The notes: generated by a model not told the origin, from the letters alone. A stretch of 64,000 bases of DNA from Rhodopseudomonas sp. BAL398 (GCF_033001325.1 NZ_CP133111.1:2976001-3040000); one strand, 5' to 3'. Positions 1 to 8,910 are shown, numbered from the stretch's first letter. Made by a program: numbers and translations.

Positions 1-753
1 GCCAGCGATTTCGGCGACCAGTTCCTCGCGGGCGTAGGATTTGGAGCCATGCGTGCCGGAATGATCGCGGTTGAGACGTGAGGCGTGGCCGGTCCAATGC
101 CCGAGCTCGTGAAACGCCGTGCGGTGCCAATTGATCGGCTCGAAATACGCGGCCGGTGGCGGCACCTGCACGTAATCGCCCCCCGTGTTGTAGTAAGCGC
201 GATTGCCACCGATGCGGAAGTCGGCGCCGATTGCGGCGATCAACGCCTCGGCTTGCGGTTCGATCTGTCCGGGTGGCGGCGGAATAACGGCGGACACGAC
301 CTCTTCGGGCAGCCCCTCGCACTGATCAGTGTTGAAAACCGTAAATCGCTTCAGAAATGGGATTGCACCCGCCTCCTCGCCGGTCTCAGCTGCGCGGCGG
401 CGCTCGTCCTCGGGAGTAAACCGATCGGCAAAAACAACTGTCGTGCCGTGTTCGCCCTTCCGGACGTGACCGCCAAGGCTGATCGCCTGCCGGAAGGTGA
501 GCCAGCTCTGGCCTGCAAATCCTGCATCGATCACCGCACCCCAGAGAATCAAGACGTTAATTCCGGAGTACCGGCGCCGGGTCGCCGCGTTGCGCGGCAT
601 CGCGATCACCGCGTTTGCCGCCGCCGTCCCCCAGGGCTGAACCCAGGGCACGCGGCCAGCCTCCAGCTCGGCGATGATCTTGTCGGTGATTTCGGTATAG
701 AGGTTGACGCGGCCTGTGCCGGTGCGGTCTCTTATTATGGCGGTTCTGGACAT
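1..753 (-). CDS. ardC: ArdC-type antirestriction protein (partial, runs off left edge)
   Basis: Translating the minus strand from ATG 753 gives 251 open codons to the window edge. The N-terminal half (about residues 1-130) has the pattern of the ArdC ssDNA-binding domain, including VPWVQPW and a YSGIN segment. The C-terminal half is a zincin-like domain with HELGHWTGH starting near residue 215, a metal-binding HExxH-type motif. ArdC proteins are carried by conjugative plasmids and ICEs and protect incoming DNA from restriction. Here the gene lies 228 bp beyond the end of a type I restriction operon, on the same strand. The last part of the zincin domain is outside the window. Family assignment is firm; the actual anti-restriction target is unknown. 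Confidence 0.88.
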   Translation of the reverse strand, partial: MSRTAIIRDRTGTGRVNLYTEITDKIIAELEAGRVPWVQPWGTAAANAVIAMPRNAATRRRYSGINVLILWGAVIDAGFAGQSWLTFRQAISLGGHVRKGEHGTTVVFADRFTPEDERRRAAETGEEAGAIPFLKRFTVFNTDQCEGLPEEVVSAVIPPPPGQIEPQAEALIAAIGADFRIGGNRAYYNTGGDYVQVPPPAAYFEPINWHRTAFHELGHWTGHASRLNRDHSGTHGSKSYAREELVAEIAG

Positions 754-980
754 CGCGGTTCTCCGCGACGGGCGACGGAAGCCTCTCTCCCGACCCTTAA
801 CCCGTCACGGCCAACCCGGCCCGCACTCTTACTCTCTGCCATAACGTCCGAATCCGAGCCGATCGGCTTCCACATTCTCGCCTTCTGCTCAGAGCACTAT
901 TAATGCGATGCACACTGCGTTTATCCTGACGGACGGAACAGTCCGGGCCCCATAAATGGCAACGGCAGGCACAATCCCGC

Positions 981-1685
981 TCAGGCCAGCATGCGTTCCA
1001 GGGCGAGTTTTCTCTTCTCCCAATCCGGCATCATCTGGCTGAGTAGATCGAAGAAGGCGCGGCCGTGGTTTGGGTACCGGGCGTGAGCCAGTTCGTGAAC
1101 GATGACGTAGTCGATGCACGGGAGCGGGCCACGCACTAGGTCGCGGTTGAGCGTGATCTGACCTCTGCCGCTGTAGCTGCCCCAGCGCCGCTTCATCGGC
1201 CGTATCGCAAGGGTTGGTGTCCGCGCCAAGTTTCGTGAAAATCGGTCTACGAGTGCCTGAAAGCGGTCTTCGAGCTTGCTGTCGGCGCGCTCGCGGTACC
1301 AGTCCGCCAACAAGGCGCGAACGCGCTCGGGAGACGGGACGCCAGCGACGGTGATCCAGAAATAGGCGCCTTTCAGTCGGACGCGATCTTCATCTCCGTT
1401 CACAATTTTCAAACGGTACTGCCGGCCGAGATAGAGGTGGGTTTCACCACCGACGTATCGCCGCTCGGGCGTTCGCGGAAGAAACTGCTCGAAGTAGCGG
1501 CACTGCTGCAAAATCCACCCGGCTCGTCGGTGCAGACGGTGTTCAATTGCTTCCCGGTTGGTAGCAATCGGAGCCACGACTTCAACTGCGCCATTCGGGT
1601 GGACGGAGATCGCCAGCGTCTTCCGTGCGGAGTGGCGCGCCTGATAGGCGATACTCTGGCCCGCATAGACAATCGATCCACGCAT
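981..1685 (-). CDS. YgjP-like (DUF45) M48-type zinc metallopeptidase
   Basis: A 234-residue protein ending in a YgjP/DUF45 metallopeptidase domain. VIVHELAHARYPNHG near residue 190 supplies the HExxH zinc site with a downstream His. The preceding RWGSYSGRGQITLNRDL segment is the other family hallmark. The start ATG at 1685 lies only 2 bases after the hsdR stop (TAAGGATG), so the two are translationally coupled. YgjP-like peptidases are often found beside hsdR genes in type I restriction loci; their role there is not established, and a part in controlling or processing restriction subunits is only a guess. Small and soluble, with no signal peptide. Confidence 0.9.
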   Translation of the reverse strand: MRGSIVYAGQSIAYQARHSARKTLAISVHPNGAVEVVAPIATNREAIEHRLHRRAGWILQQCRYFEQFLPRTPERRYVGGETHLYLGRQYRLKIVNGDEDRVRLKGAYFWITVAGVPSPERVRALLADWYRERADSKLEDRFQALVDRFSRNLARTPTLAIRPMKRRWGSYSGRGQITLNRDLVRGPLPCIDYVIVHELAHARYPNHGRAFFDLLSQMMPDWEKRKLALERMLA

Positions 1686-1687
1686 CC

Positions 1688-4600
1688 TTAGGCCATCCGT
1701 GCGCGTGCGACTTTGAGCACGCTGTCGACGATTGCGTCGATTTGGTCTGGCGCCAATTCGATGCCATTCTGATCGCGGATGACGTCGAAGAAGTAGTCGT
1801 CCATGCGGTTTCGCATAGCGTTCTGAACGTCCACGTTTTCGTTCCAGTTGACCACTTTCAGCGTCTTGACGATCGACACCAACTGCAGTGCGGCGGCCGC
1901 AAGCACGGGCCGGATGTTGCCTCCTTGTGGTCCGGCGATCCCGCCCATCGCGTTGTCGAGCGAATTGAACACGGCGACGGCGTGCTCGTCTGCCCTCACT
2001 TCCGCGGGCACGTCATCGTGCTTAGGCCGCCGCACCTGCTCGGCGGCTTCTCTGATCCTTGCTAGGAATTCGTTGTCGCTCAGGCGTTTCGCCCGATGTT
2101 CGGCGATCGCCTCTGCGATGAGGTCGGAAATCTTCTTGAAGAAGACGGGGTCTTCCTCCATCCGTTCGGTGATCGTGCGCTTGGTTTGACTAGCGATCAG
2201 GTCCGCCTTCGAAGCCGGCGTCGTTTGCTCGGCGACGGCCTGATCGAACGCGGCAGTGTCGAAGATATTCACCGGCTGTGTGACCACCTCCACGGCATCG
2301 GCGCTGATATGGGTGTCGAGCAGCTTGCGAATGCGGGCCTCGTATTGCTCGAAGTCGATCGCCTCCCGGTAGCGATTGCGGACCGCCGTGCGGAGCTTCT
2401 GATAGCGACGCAGATCATCCTTGTAGAGCCGGGACTGAGGTTCATTCTTTGGATCGTTCGCCCAATTGGACGTGGCAAGTGCCGTGGCCAACAGTCGAGC
2501 GAACTCGGCCAGCAACGCGTAAAATTCCTTGCGCAGAGCCTCGTCGGCCAGGAAGACCTCGTAGGCCTCCTCGTCGCGCACCTTCGCGACGCCCTTGAAG
2601 TGGTTGATCAGATTGGCATGCGCCTGCGGTAGCTTGGCGATCTGCGCCTGCACGTCGATGATCGCATGGCCGACATCGAGGTCGTCGGGCTCGAACTCGG
2701 CGAGCGCCGAGTAGCTGCGCATCGCCGTGTCCAGCTCACCGAGCACGCCGGCATAGTCGACGATGTAGCCATACTCCTTGTCTTCCTCGACCCGGTTCAC
2801 CCGGGCAATGGCCTGGAGCAGATTGTGCCCTGTCAGCGGCTTGTCGATGTAGAGCACCGTGTCCACGGGCGCATCGAAGCCTGTCAGGAGCTTCGAGATG
2901 ACGATCAGAAGCTCGGGCTCCTCCCGCTTCTTGAAGCCCTCGGTGATCTGCCGGTTGTACTGCTCCTCACCACCATACTTCGACATCATCGCCTTCCAAA
3001 ATCGGACGACCGGCTCAGTGACTTCCTCCGCGGGATCGTCGCCTGTGGAGCGGTCGTTAGGCGCCGACATGATGACCTCGGCCGAGATCGTCCCCATTTC
3101 CTTGAAGATCTCGTAATACTTGACCGCGGCGGCACGCGACCGGACGGCAAACTGCGCCTTCCAGCGCGTGCCTTTCCAGAACTGCGTGAAGTGCTCGGCG
3201 ATGTCGTAGGCGATGGCGGAGATGGTCTGGTCGCCCTGAGCGATCTCGCTGTAGCGGGCCAGCTTGCGCTTCAGGTCGACACGTTGCTGGTCGGACAATC
3301 CGCGCGTGACCCGGTCGAACCAGGTGTCAATTCCGGCGCGGTTGACTTCCTGCGCGACCTGCCTGCCCTCGTAGATCAATGGCAGAACGGCCTTGTCCTC
3401 GACCGCCTGGTCGATGGTGTAGGCGTCGATGATACCGCCGAAGCGCGTAGCCGTGCTCTTCTCCGCCTTCATCAATGGCGTGCCGGTGAAGCCGATGTAG
3501 CAGGCGCGCGGAAAGACACGCTTCATCCGCGTGTGCATCTCCCCATACTGGCCGCGATGGCTTTCATCGACGAGTAGGAAGACTTCGGTCGACTCGTCCT
3601 TGAAGTCGCCCTTGGCGATAGCGGCCTCGAATTTGTTGATGACGGTCGATATGATCGCGGCCTTGTCGCGCACGATGAGGTCAAGAAGGTGTGATCCGGT
3701 TTTCGCCTGGATCACGTCGGCGCCGCAGGCATCGAACGTATCGCGCAACTGGGTGTCGAGATCGATTCGGTCCGTGACGAGAACGACGCGGCGGTTCGCA
3801 ATCGCGCGGTCAAGCCCGAGCGCCTTGGCGAGCATGACCATTGTGAGCGACTTGCCCGACCCCTGGGTGTGCCAGACGACGCCGCCGCGCCGGGCGCCGT
3901 GCTGGTCGCGCTCGCCCTTCACGCGATCGATGATCTTCCGGACGGCGAAGAACTGCTGGTAACGCGCGATCTTCTTGATGCCCAGATCGAACAAGGTAAA
4001 CCGGCGAGCAAGGTCCAGGAGCCGATCCGGACGGCAAAGGGCATGGATGAGCCGATCCTGCTCGGTGACAGTGCGCCCTGCATCTCGACGAGCCTCGAAG
4101 GGCGCCTGCTCCTCGGCAAAACCATCGCAGAAGGTGCGGCGGGTCTGAGCCGCATCAAGCGGAGCGTTCGCGAGCCGCGCCACGGCCGCGTCGTCGAACT
4201 CCTTCTCCTTCCAGACGGACCAGAACTTCGCTGCCGTACCGACGGTCGCATACTTGGCTTGCGACGGCTTCGCGGCGACAACGAGCTGTACGCTGCGGAA
4301 CAGGTGGGGAATTTCGTCGGCGCGCTGGTAGGTAACAATCTGGCCGATGCCTTCGGCGAGGTCGACATCCGGCGCCTTGCATTCGATGACGGCAAGCGGA
4401 ATGCCGTTGACGAACAGCACGATGTCGGGACGACGCATCTCGTGGTTGACGGCCTTTTCGACATCGAGTTCGGTGACGGCATGGAACGCGTTGTTCGCAG
4501 GCGTGTCCCAGTCAATGTAGCGGAGAGATCTGCCACGAGTGACACCTTCGATGGTTTGATCCAGCGACGTGCCGAGTTGCAGAAGGTCGGTCGTCTTCTC

Positions 4601-4885
4601 ATTCAGCGTCATCAGTCCGGTCGGCTCGGGCTTGCGCAGCTGCTCGATCGCCGTGCGAACATTGGCTTCGGAAAAGGGGTGGAAGCGCCCGTCCTGCTCG
4701 ATCCGGTTGAGTTTGGCGAGCTGGGCGAAAAGAATGTCCTCGAGCAGGACGTTGCCGGGCCGCCCTCTCCGCTCACGGTCCAGCTCCGCTTTGGTCAGCA
4801 GGGTCCAGCTGGGGTTCATCGTTTGAAGCAGGTGGAGCGCAGACAGCTGCGAGTTATGGACCTCGCCGTCGCGAAAACGGCTCAC
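1688..4885 (-). CDS. hsdR: Type I restriction enzyme R subunit (HsdR)
   Basis: A 1065-residue motor and nuclease subunit of a type I restriction-modification complex, which translocates DNA with ATP and cleaves unmodified DNA. The N-terminal nuclease core shows D154 and the E168-C-K170 pair of a PD-(D/E)xK site. Walker A, HTQGSGKS, is at about 339-346 and the DEAD-type box DESH at 440-443. A second RecA-like domain follows, with LLTGFDAP and QAIARVNR motifs around residues 660-695. All expected catalytic residues are present and length is normal for the family. The ATG at 4885 overlaps the hsdS stop by 4 bp (ATGA), showing an operon. Confidence 0.96.
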   Translation of the reverse strand: MSRFRDGEVHNSQLSALHLLQTMNPSWTLLTKAELDRERRGRPGNVLLEDILFAQLAKLNRIEQDGRFHPFSEANVRTAIEQLRKPEPTGLMTLNEKTTDLLQLGTSLDQTIEGVTRGRSLRYIDWDTPANNAFHAVTELDVEKAVNHEMRRPDIVLFVNGIPLAVIECKAPDVDLAEGIGQIVTYQRADEIPHLFRSVQLVVAAKPSQAKYATVGTAAKFWSVWKEKEFDDAAVARLANAPLDAAQTRRTFCDGFAEEQAPFEARRDAGRTVTEQDRLIHALCRPDRLLDLARRFTLFDLGIKKIARYQQFFAVRKIIDRVKGERDQHGARRGGVVWHTQGSGKSLTMVMLAKALGLDRAIANRRVVLVTDRIDLDTQLRDTFDACGADVIQAKTGSHLLDLIVRDKAAIISTVINKFEAAIAKGDFKDESTEVFLLVDESHRGQYGEMHTRMKRVFPRACYIGFTGTPLMKAEKSTATRFGGIIDAYTIDQAVEDKAVLPLIYEGRQVAQEVNRAGIDTWFDRVTRGLSDQQRVDLKRKLARYSEIAQGDQTISAIAYDIAEHFTQFWKGTRWKAQFAVRSRAAAVKYYEIFKEMGTISAEVIMSAPNDRSTGDDPAEEVTEPVVRFWKAMMSKYGGEEQYNRQITEGFKKREEPELLIVISKLLTGFDAPVDTVLYIDKPLTGHNLLQAIARVNRVEEDKEYGYIVDYAGVLGELDTAMRSYSALAEFEPDDLDVGHAIIDVQAQIAKLPQAHANLINHFKGVAKVRDEEAYEVFLADEALRKEFYALLAEFARLLATALATSNWANDPKNEPQSRLYKDDLRRYQKLRTAVRNRYREAIDFEQYEARIRKLLDTHISADAVEVVTQPVNIFDTAAFDQAVAEQTTPASKADLIASQTKRTITERMEEDPVFFKKISDLIAEAIAEHRAKRLSDNEFLARIREAAEQVRRPKHDDVPAEVRADEHAVAVFNSLDNAMGGIAGPQGGNIRPVLAAAALQLVSIVKTLKVVNWNENVDVQNAMRNRMDDYFFDVIRDQNGIELAPDQIDAIVDSVLKVARARMA

Positions 4886-6117
4886 TCGGCAGCCTCCTGC
4901 GGCTCAGAAATCTTCACCTCCCACTCGCCAGTAAGCAGCTTCTGCATTAGCCCGCGCTTCTGCCGAGCTAGGGCGCGGCGTTGACGTTCGAGGATTTCGA
5001 TCTCTCGACGACCTGTGTCCAGAACCTCGACGAGGCGCGCCTGCTCATCGACGGGAGGCAACTCAAAAATGAAATCCGCTAGATCGTCGTAGTAGATGCG
5101 AACTCGGACTCCACCGCTACCGGCCGATTTGACGAAGCGGGTCCACATAGACGTTCGCCTGATGTGGTCGAAGTAGGCCGGCATCAGCGATTCAGGACAA
5201 GGTTCAAATGCGACATAGTCGGGACTGACGAGAACGTCACGGCCATTATTGTTCTGCGCGATGGAACCGATGTTGAGACGCATCGGATTGTAGGCAAACG
5301 CCCCTGTGCGAACGATTTTGTAACGCGAGAGATCGGTTGCACGGACGTGATCCTTCATCGGGATCATTCCTTGCAGTTTATGGACGCCCATGACTGCATT
5401 TGCGCCGAACTGGCCCCCTCCATTGCGAGCCGTCACTTCGAGCGTGACCTCTGTCAGAGCGACCGACTGCCAATTGGCGCGCTTCCGACCGAACCGAAGC
5501 CGACCGCTCAAGAGTGCGTGCGACAGGTGATCGAACTTAGCGGTCTTCGCGGTGATCAGCCGCTCAGTTATTTCCAAGACTTCATTCCAGGCGCCTATGA
5601 TTTGAGCAATTCGACGCTGCTCGAGGAGAGGTGGCACACTCGTCGTGATGCTCAAAAGCTCGTCTTGCGGCACGTTTTTCATCGACGCGCTGGTGCCTGT
5701 CGCAGCTTCTCGGAGGAAAGATCTGATACTTGGGCTTGCAAACAAGCAGGCCAGCCAATCAGCACTGACGCCTGGGCTTGGCTTCAAGGCCCATAGTTTG
5801 TCGGAGAGGTACAAGTTTGGATGGTCTTGATTCACGAGCGCACTCGCCCCGACAAACTCAAGAGAATTGCTTCGACACATAATGATCGTTCCCGTCGTCA
5901 CAGGTGTCGATAGTCGAGATTGTTGCTCACCCACCACAGCCTTATTTGCCTGAGGCAAAAACCGACCGCTCGTAGCTGCACTTGTCTTCAGTACTCCAAC
6001 TTCGCCCGCAGCAGCAGGCCGGTCTTCTCCGCTTACGCTTACACCGGGCGAAAGGCTTTCGATGAGGTCACCGATCTTGCACTCGCGCCAAGCACCGTAC
6101 TGAGATCCTCTACGCAT
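4882..6117 (-). CDS. hsdS: Type I restriction specificity subunit S (HsdS), two-TRD
   Basis: A 411-residue DNA-recognition subunit. It has two target-recognition halves: the first begins at AWRECKIGDLIE and ends in a spacer helix after PPLLEQRRIAQII; the second begins near WQSVALTEVTLE and ends in PPVDEQARLVEVL followed by a long helix rich in Arg and Gln. This half-repeat layout is typical of HsdS. ATG 6117 was chosen because it overlaps the hsdM stop by 8 bp (ATGCGTAG); a longer frame upstream would run far into hsdM. The protein should set the recognition sequence for both HsdM and HsdR. The recognition site itself cannot be read from the sequence. Confidence 0.95.
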   Translation of the reverse strand: MRRGSQYGAWRECKIGDLIESLSPGVSVSGEDRPAAAGEVGVLKTSAATSGRFLPQANKAVVGEQQSRLSTPVTTGTIIMCRSNSLEFVGASALVNQDHPNLYLSDKLWALKPSPGVSADWLACLFASPSIRSFLREAATGTSASMKNVPQDELLSITTSVPPLLEQRRIAQIIGAWNEVLEITERLITAKTAKFDHLSHALLSGRLRFGRKRANWQSVALTEVTLEVTARNGGGQFGANAVMGVHKLQGMIPMKDHVRATDLSRYKIVRTGAFAYNPMRLNIGSIAQNNNGRDVLVSPDYVAFEPCPESLMPAYFDHIRRTSMWTRFVKSAGSGGVRVRIYYDDLADFIFELPPVDEQARLVEVLDTGRREIEILERQRRALARQKRGLMQKLLTGEWEVKISEPQEAAE

Positions 6118-7660
6118 CCGCGCCAAGCTCCCTGAGGAAACCAGCCATTCGTTTTTTGACCTCGACCAGCTCGGCTTCAAGCTTTTCGATTTCCACCTGC
6201 ACGGTCATTAAGTCAATTTCAGTCTCGACCTCGAAGGTATCCACAAAGCGCGGGATGTTCAGATTGAATCCGCTCTCCTTGATCTCGGCGAGAGGCACGA
6301 CACGCGCATACTTTTCAACGTCCCGGCGAGCCTTGAACGTGTCGATGATCTTGGCCGTGTGCGCCGCTTCCAGGAGGTTTTGTGTCTTGGCCTGCTTGAA
6401 GTCGCGGCTCGCATCGATGAACAGTACGTCGGTCGTTCCGGCGCGCGCGCCGCCCTTTTCGCGCCGCCGATCGAAAACAAGCACGGCGACGGGGATCGAG
6501 GTCGATTGGAACAAATTCGACGGCAGCCCGATCACCGCATCGAGCAAGTTCTCGCGAACCATTTCTTCGCGGATCTTGCCCTCGGCGCCACCGCGGAACA
6601 GGACGCCGTGAGGTACCACGACCGCGACGCGGCCAAGCTTCGGCTTCGCCGTCTCGACCATGTGGGTGATGAAGGCCCAGTCGCCCGTGCTCGGAGGCGG
6701 CAGCCCGCGATGCCAGCGGTTGAACTTATCGGGTTTCGGCTTGCCATCCTCGGTCTTTTCGGTACCTCCCCACTTCTTCAGCGAAAAAGGCGGATTGGCA
6801 ACCACGACATCGAACACCGCGAGCTGATCAGCCTCGACCAGCAGCGGGTTATTCAGCGTGTCGCCCCACTCAATGCGGGCACCGTCGATGTCGTGCAGGA
6901 ACATGTTGAGCTTGGCGAGCGCGTGGGTGCCGCCATTGACCTCTTGCCCGAACAGCGCGAAGTCCTTGCTGCCAACTGCGTACGCCGTCTCGATGAGAAG
7001 CGAACCAGAGCCGCAGGCCGGATCGCAAATGCGCTCTCCGGGCTGCGGCGCAACCAGCTTCGCGAGAACATGGCTCACCTGCAGGGGCGTATAGAATTCG
7101 CCCGCCTTCTTGCCGGCCTCGGAAGCAAAGCGCTCGATGAGATAGATATAAGCTTCACCTATGGCCTCATCCTCGACGACATGGCCCGGCCGAAGGTCGA
7201 GCTTGGCGAAATCTTCGAGCACGTTCTTGATGCGGCGATTGCGGTCCTTCGTCTCGCCGAGCTTGGTCGCGGAGTTGAAGCTTACATTGCGGAATACGCC
7301 GCCGAGCTTCGCCTTGTTGGTGTTCTCGATCGCTTCGAGCGCGATATCGACGCGCTCGCCGATGTTGTCGGAATCGCGCGCGGCATAGAGTTCATCGAAG
7401 GTCGACCCCTCGGGCATCACGAAGCGCTCACGCTGCATGCGCCGCATCACACGGACTTCGTCGCCCTTGAGGTCTCGGAGATTGTCTTCGAGTTGCTGCT
7501 TCCAGACGTCCGAGATGAACTTCAGGAACAGCATGATCAGGATGTAGTCTTTATACTCGGCTGGGTCGATCAACCCGCGGAAAGTGTTGCAGGCCGCCCA
7601 GGCGACACGCTTGATGTCATCCATGGAAGTCTTCTCGGCTTGAGTGATCTTGTTGGTCAC
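6110..7660 (-). CDS. hsdM: Type I DNA methyltransferase M subunit (HsdM)
   Basis: N6-adenine methyltransferase of the type I system. With the GTG start at 7660 it is 516 residues. The N-terminal HsdM_N helical domain (about 14-130) is followed by the SAM-binding motif DPACGSG at about 213-219 and the catalytic NPPF at about 289-292. Both are intact, so methylation should be active. GTG 7660 has GAGAGA a few bases upstream; ATG 7675 is an alternative that adds five residues. The gene ends inside the first codons of hsdS. A gap of 87 bp separates it from the small GIY-YIG-like gene upstream. Confidence 0.95.
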   Translation of the reverse strand: MTNKITQAEKTSMDDIKRVAWAACNTFRGLIDPAEYKDYILIMLFLKFISDVWKQQLEDNLRDLKGDEVRVMRRMQRERFVMPEGSTFDELYAARDSDNIGERVDIALEAIENTNKAKLGGVFRNVSFNSATKLGETKDRNRRIKNVLEDFAKLDLRPGHVVEDEAIGEAYIYLIERFASEAGKKAGEFYTPLQVSHVLAKLVAPQPGERICDPACGSGSLLIETAYAVGSKDFALFGQEVNGGTHALAKLNMFLHDIDGARIEWGDTLNNPLLVEADQLAVFDVVVANPPFSLKKWGGTEKTEDGKPKPDKFNRWHRGLPPPSTGDWAFITHMVETAKPKLGRVAVVVPHGVLFRGGAEGKIREEMVRENLLDAVIGLPSNLFQSTSIPVAVLVFDRRREKGGARAGTTDVLFIDASRDFKQAKTQNLLEAAHTAKIIDTFKARRDVEKYARVVPLAEIKESGFNLNIPRFVDTFEVETEIDLMTVQVEIEKLEAELVEVKKRMAGFLRELGADA

Positions 7661-7747
7661 GCGATTCTCTCTCATTTGATCCGACAACAGTCGGGCGGCA
7701 GGGGCGTATACCACACATCGCCCCTGCCCGTGCTTGTGGCAGTTGCC

Positions 7748-8044
7748 TCAGCGATCTCCGCAAGGCGGATTAAATCGGGCCCGCAACTCGCGTTCGATCC
7801 GCATCCGGGAGGTTTCGTCGCAATAGAGCGCGGCGTAAGAGAGCGGCAGGCCCTGCCGCGCCCACGCCGGAGCCCGGTCGTGTGCCTGAATGCGGGTCCG
7901 GATCCAGCCCGATTCGCCGATGTCGACGACCTTCTGGCCGGTCATCGTGGCGCCGAGCACGGCGTAAACGCCGGAGCGGTCGGCCAGATGGGCAGGCGAC
8001 GAATAGATGCCGTCAAACGTGTAGTTGCCGATATTGATTCCCAT
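7748..8044 (-). CDS. Small GIY-YIG-like protein in the restriction operon
   Basis: A 98-residue protein with the order of residues expected of a minimal GIY-YIG nuclease fold: GVY at 25-27, DIG at 41-43, an RTRIQ segment with Arg at 49/51, an IERELR helix with Glu at 84/86, and Asn92 near the end. The match is to the pattern, not to a family I can name with certainty; the YIG tyrosine is replaced by Asp. It lies between the HsdS-like gene and hsdM on the same strand, so it is likely co-transcribed. It may be an accessory nuclease or a degenerate structural domain. No signal peptide or membrane segment. Confidence 0.7.
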   Translation of the reverse strand: MGINIGNYTFDGIYSSPAHLADRSGVYAVLGATMTGQKVVDIGESGWIRTRIQAHDRAPAWARQGLPLSYAALYCDETSRMRIERELRARFNPPCGDR

Positions 8045-8085
8045 TGTTAGATGTCTTTCGTTCTAGCAGTCCTAGGACATGGCCT

Positions 8086-8139
8086 GGGGGCGCGCTAACG
8101 CCTGACCAGACCGGTTAAGGAACCGGGGGCGCGCTAACG
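8086..8139. repeat. 15-bp direct repeat at the end of the HsdS-like gene
   Basis: GGGGGCGCGCTAACG occurs at 8086-8100 and again at 8125-8139, 39 bp apart. The second copy spans the stop codon of the HsdS-like gene, and the first lies in the gap before the GIY-YIG-like gene. It looks like a short local duplication of the 3' end of the coding region. Confidence 0.7.
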
Positions 8140-8712
8140 TCCTCGGTTCCTCTCCGCCCGCTCTTCCAAGAGCGCGCGAAGCTGAGTGCGGCGAAGTTCG
8201 CCAAGGCGAGCTTCGATCCGCGATTGCTGGCGCAAGGTCTCCCCTAGCGCGACGATTCTCTGCTGATCCTCCCGTGACGGGACGAGCACAGCCAGTTGCT
8301 CGACAGCGCTCCTCTTCAGGTTGGCGATGGTGGCGCCGGTCGCGAGTGTGCGCAGTTCGACTTGCGTCATCGGGTCGTTGAGGAAGTGAACCAGATAAGA
8401 TGGATGGATGGCAGTGCCCGGGGTGATGACGAGGACGCTCGCCGTGGCGACCATCGGCCCGACGTGGCACGGCACGAGGGCAGCCCGATAGGTTTGGCCG
8501 CGCGACTGAAGCAGGACTTCATCGGGCGCCAGAACAGGAAGCTCGCCTTGCATCGGCACCGCCGTAACCCTCAACAAACCGGCGGGATCGATCAGACCGT
8601 CCGCGCCAATATCACCTGCCTGGACGATCGAGATTGGCGCGCCCTCAACATGGCGAATGGCCTCCCGAAAGGCGATCCCGGAGCGGACCTTGCAGATGTT
8701 GGCGAGCGGCAT
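8134..8712 (-). CDS. Single-TRD HsdS-like specificity protein
   Basis: 192 residues from ATG 8712 (a TTG at 8718 is possible). It has one target-recognition-type domain (about 1-140, with ISIVQAGDI, VLLQSRG and the HFLNDP / GATIANLKRSAVEQL pattern typical of the end of an S-subunit TRD). VPSREDQQRIV then leads into one C-terminal helix. That is half of a normal HsdS. It is the first gene of the operon that contains a full hsdM-hsdS-hsdR set. Known half-size S proteins can act as dimers. Whether this one works with HsdM, competes with HsdS or has another partner is open. Methylase_S-type family call is good; role is inferred. Confidence 0.82.
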   Translation of the reverse strand: MPLANICKVRSGIAFREAIRHVEGAPISIVQAGDIGADGLIDPAGLLRVTAVPMQGELPVLAPDEVLLQSRGQTYRAALVPCHVGPMVATASVLVITPGTAIHPSYLVHFLNDPMTQVELRTLATGATIANLKRSAVEQLAVLVPSREDQQRIVALGETLRQQSRIEARLGELRRTQLRALLEERAERNRGR

Positions 8713-8717
8713 TTTCA

Positions 8718-8805
8718 ACGCAGTAGAGCCTTTCGGTCAGATAATATTCAATCCCTACCGTGAGTCGCACGGTGAGTCAAATACTACGCAGTAGGCTCTT
8801 TCCGA
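8718..8805. promoter_or_regulatory. Candidate control region between restriction operon and topoisomerase
   Basis: The 198-bp divergent gap contains a perfect inverted repeat ACCGTG-AGTCG-CACGGT at 8757-8773, about 45 bp upstream of the HsdS-like start. Two copies of an imperfect 20-bp direct repeat flank it (8718-8737 and 8786-8805, both starting ACGCAGTAG and sharing TTTC; about 16 of 20 bases match). GTGAGTC is also repeated at 8760 and 8772. The layout suits an operator for a regulator of the restriction genes, but no regulator gene is visible nearby. Confidence 0.45.
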
Positions 8806-8910
8806 CAAATAAAACGAAACTCGGGCGGCAATATTGAAGGGCCTGCTTGAATCGCCCCGCATGTTCCCTGTACGTTCCGTTGGAAGTTAGGGAAGCCGCC
8901 GTTCAGCATC

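Noticed and set aside
85-903. A plus-strand open frame of 272 codons at the left edge
   Set aside because: The minus strand here encodes a clear ArdC protein with HELGHWTGH; the plus frame has no recognisable motif.
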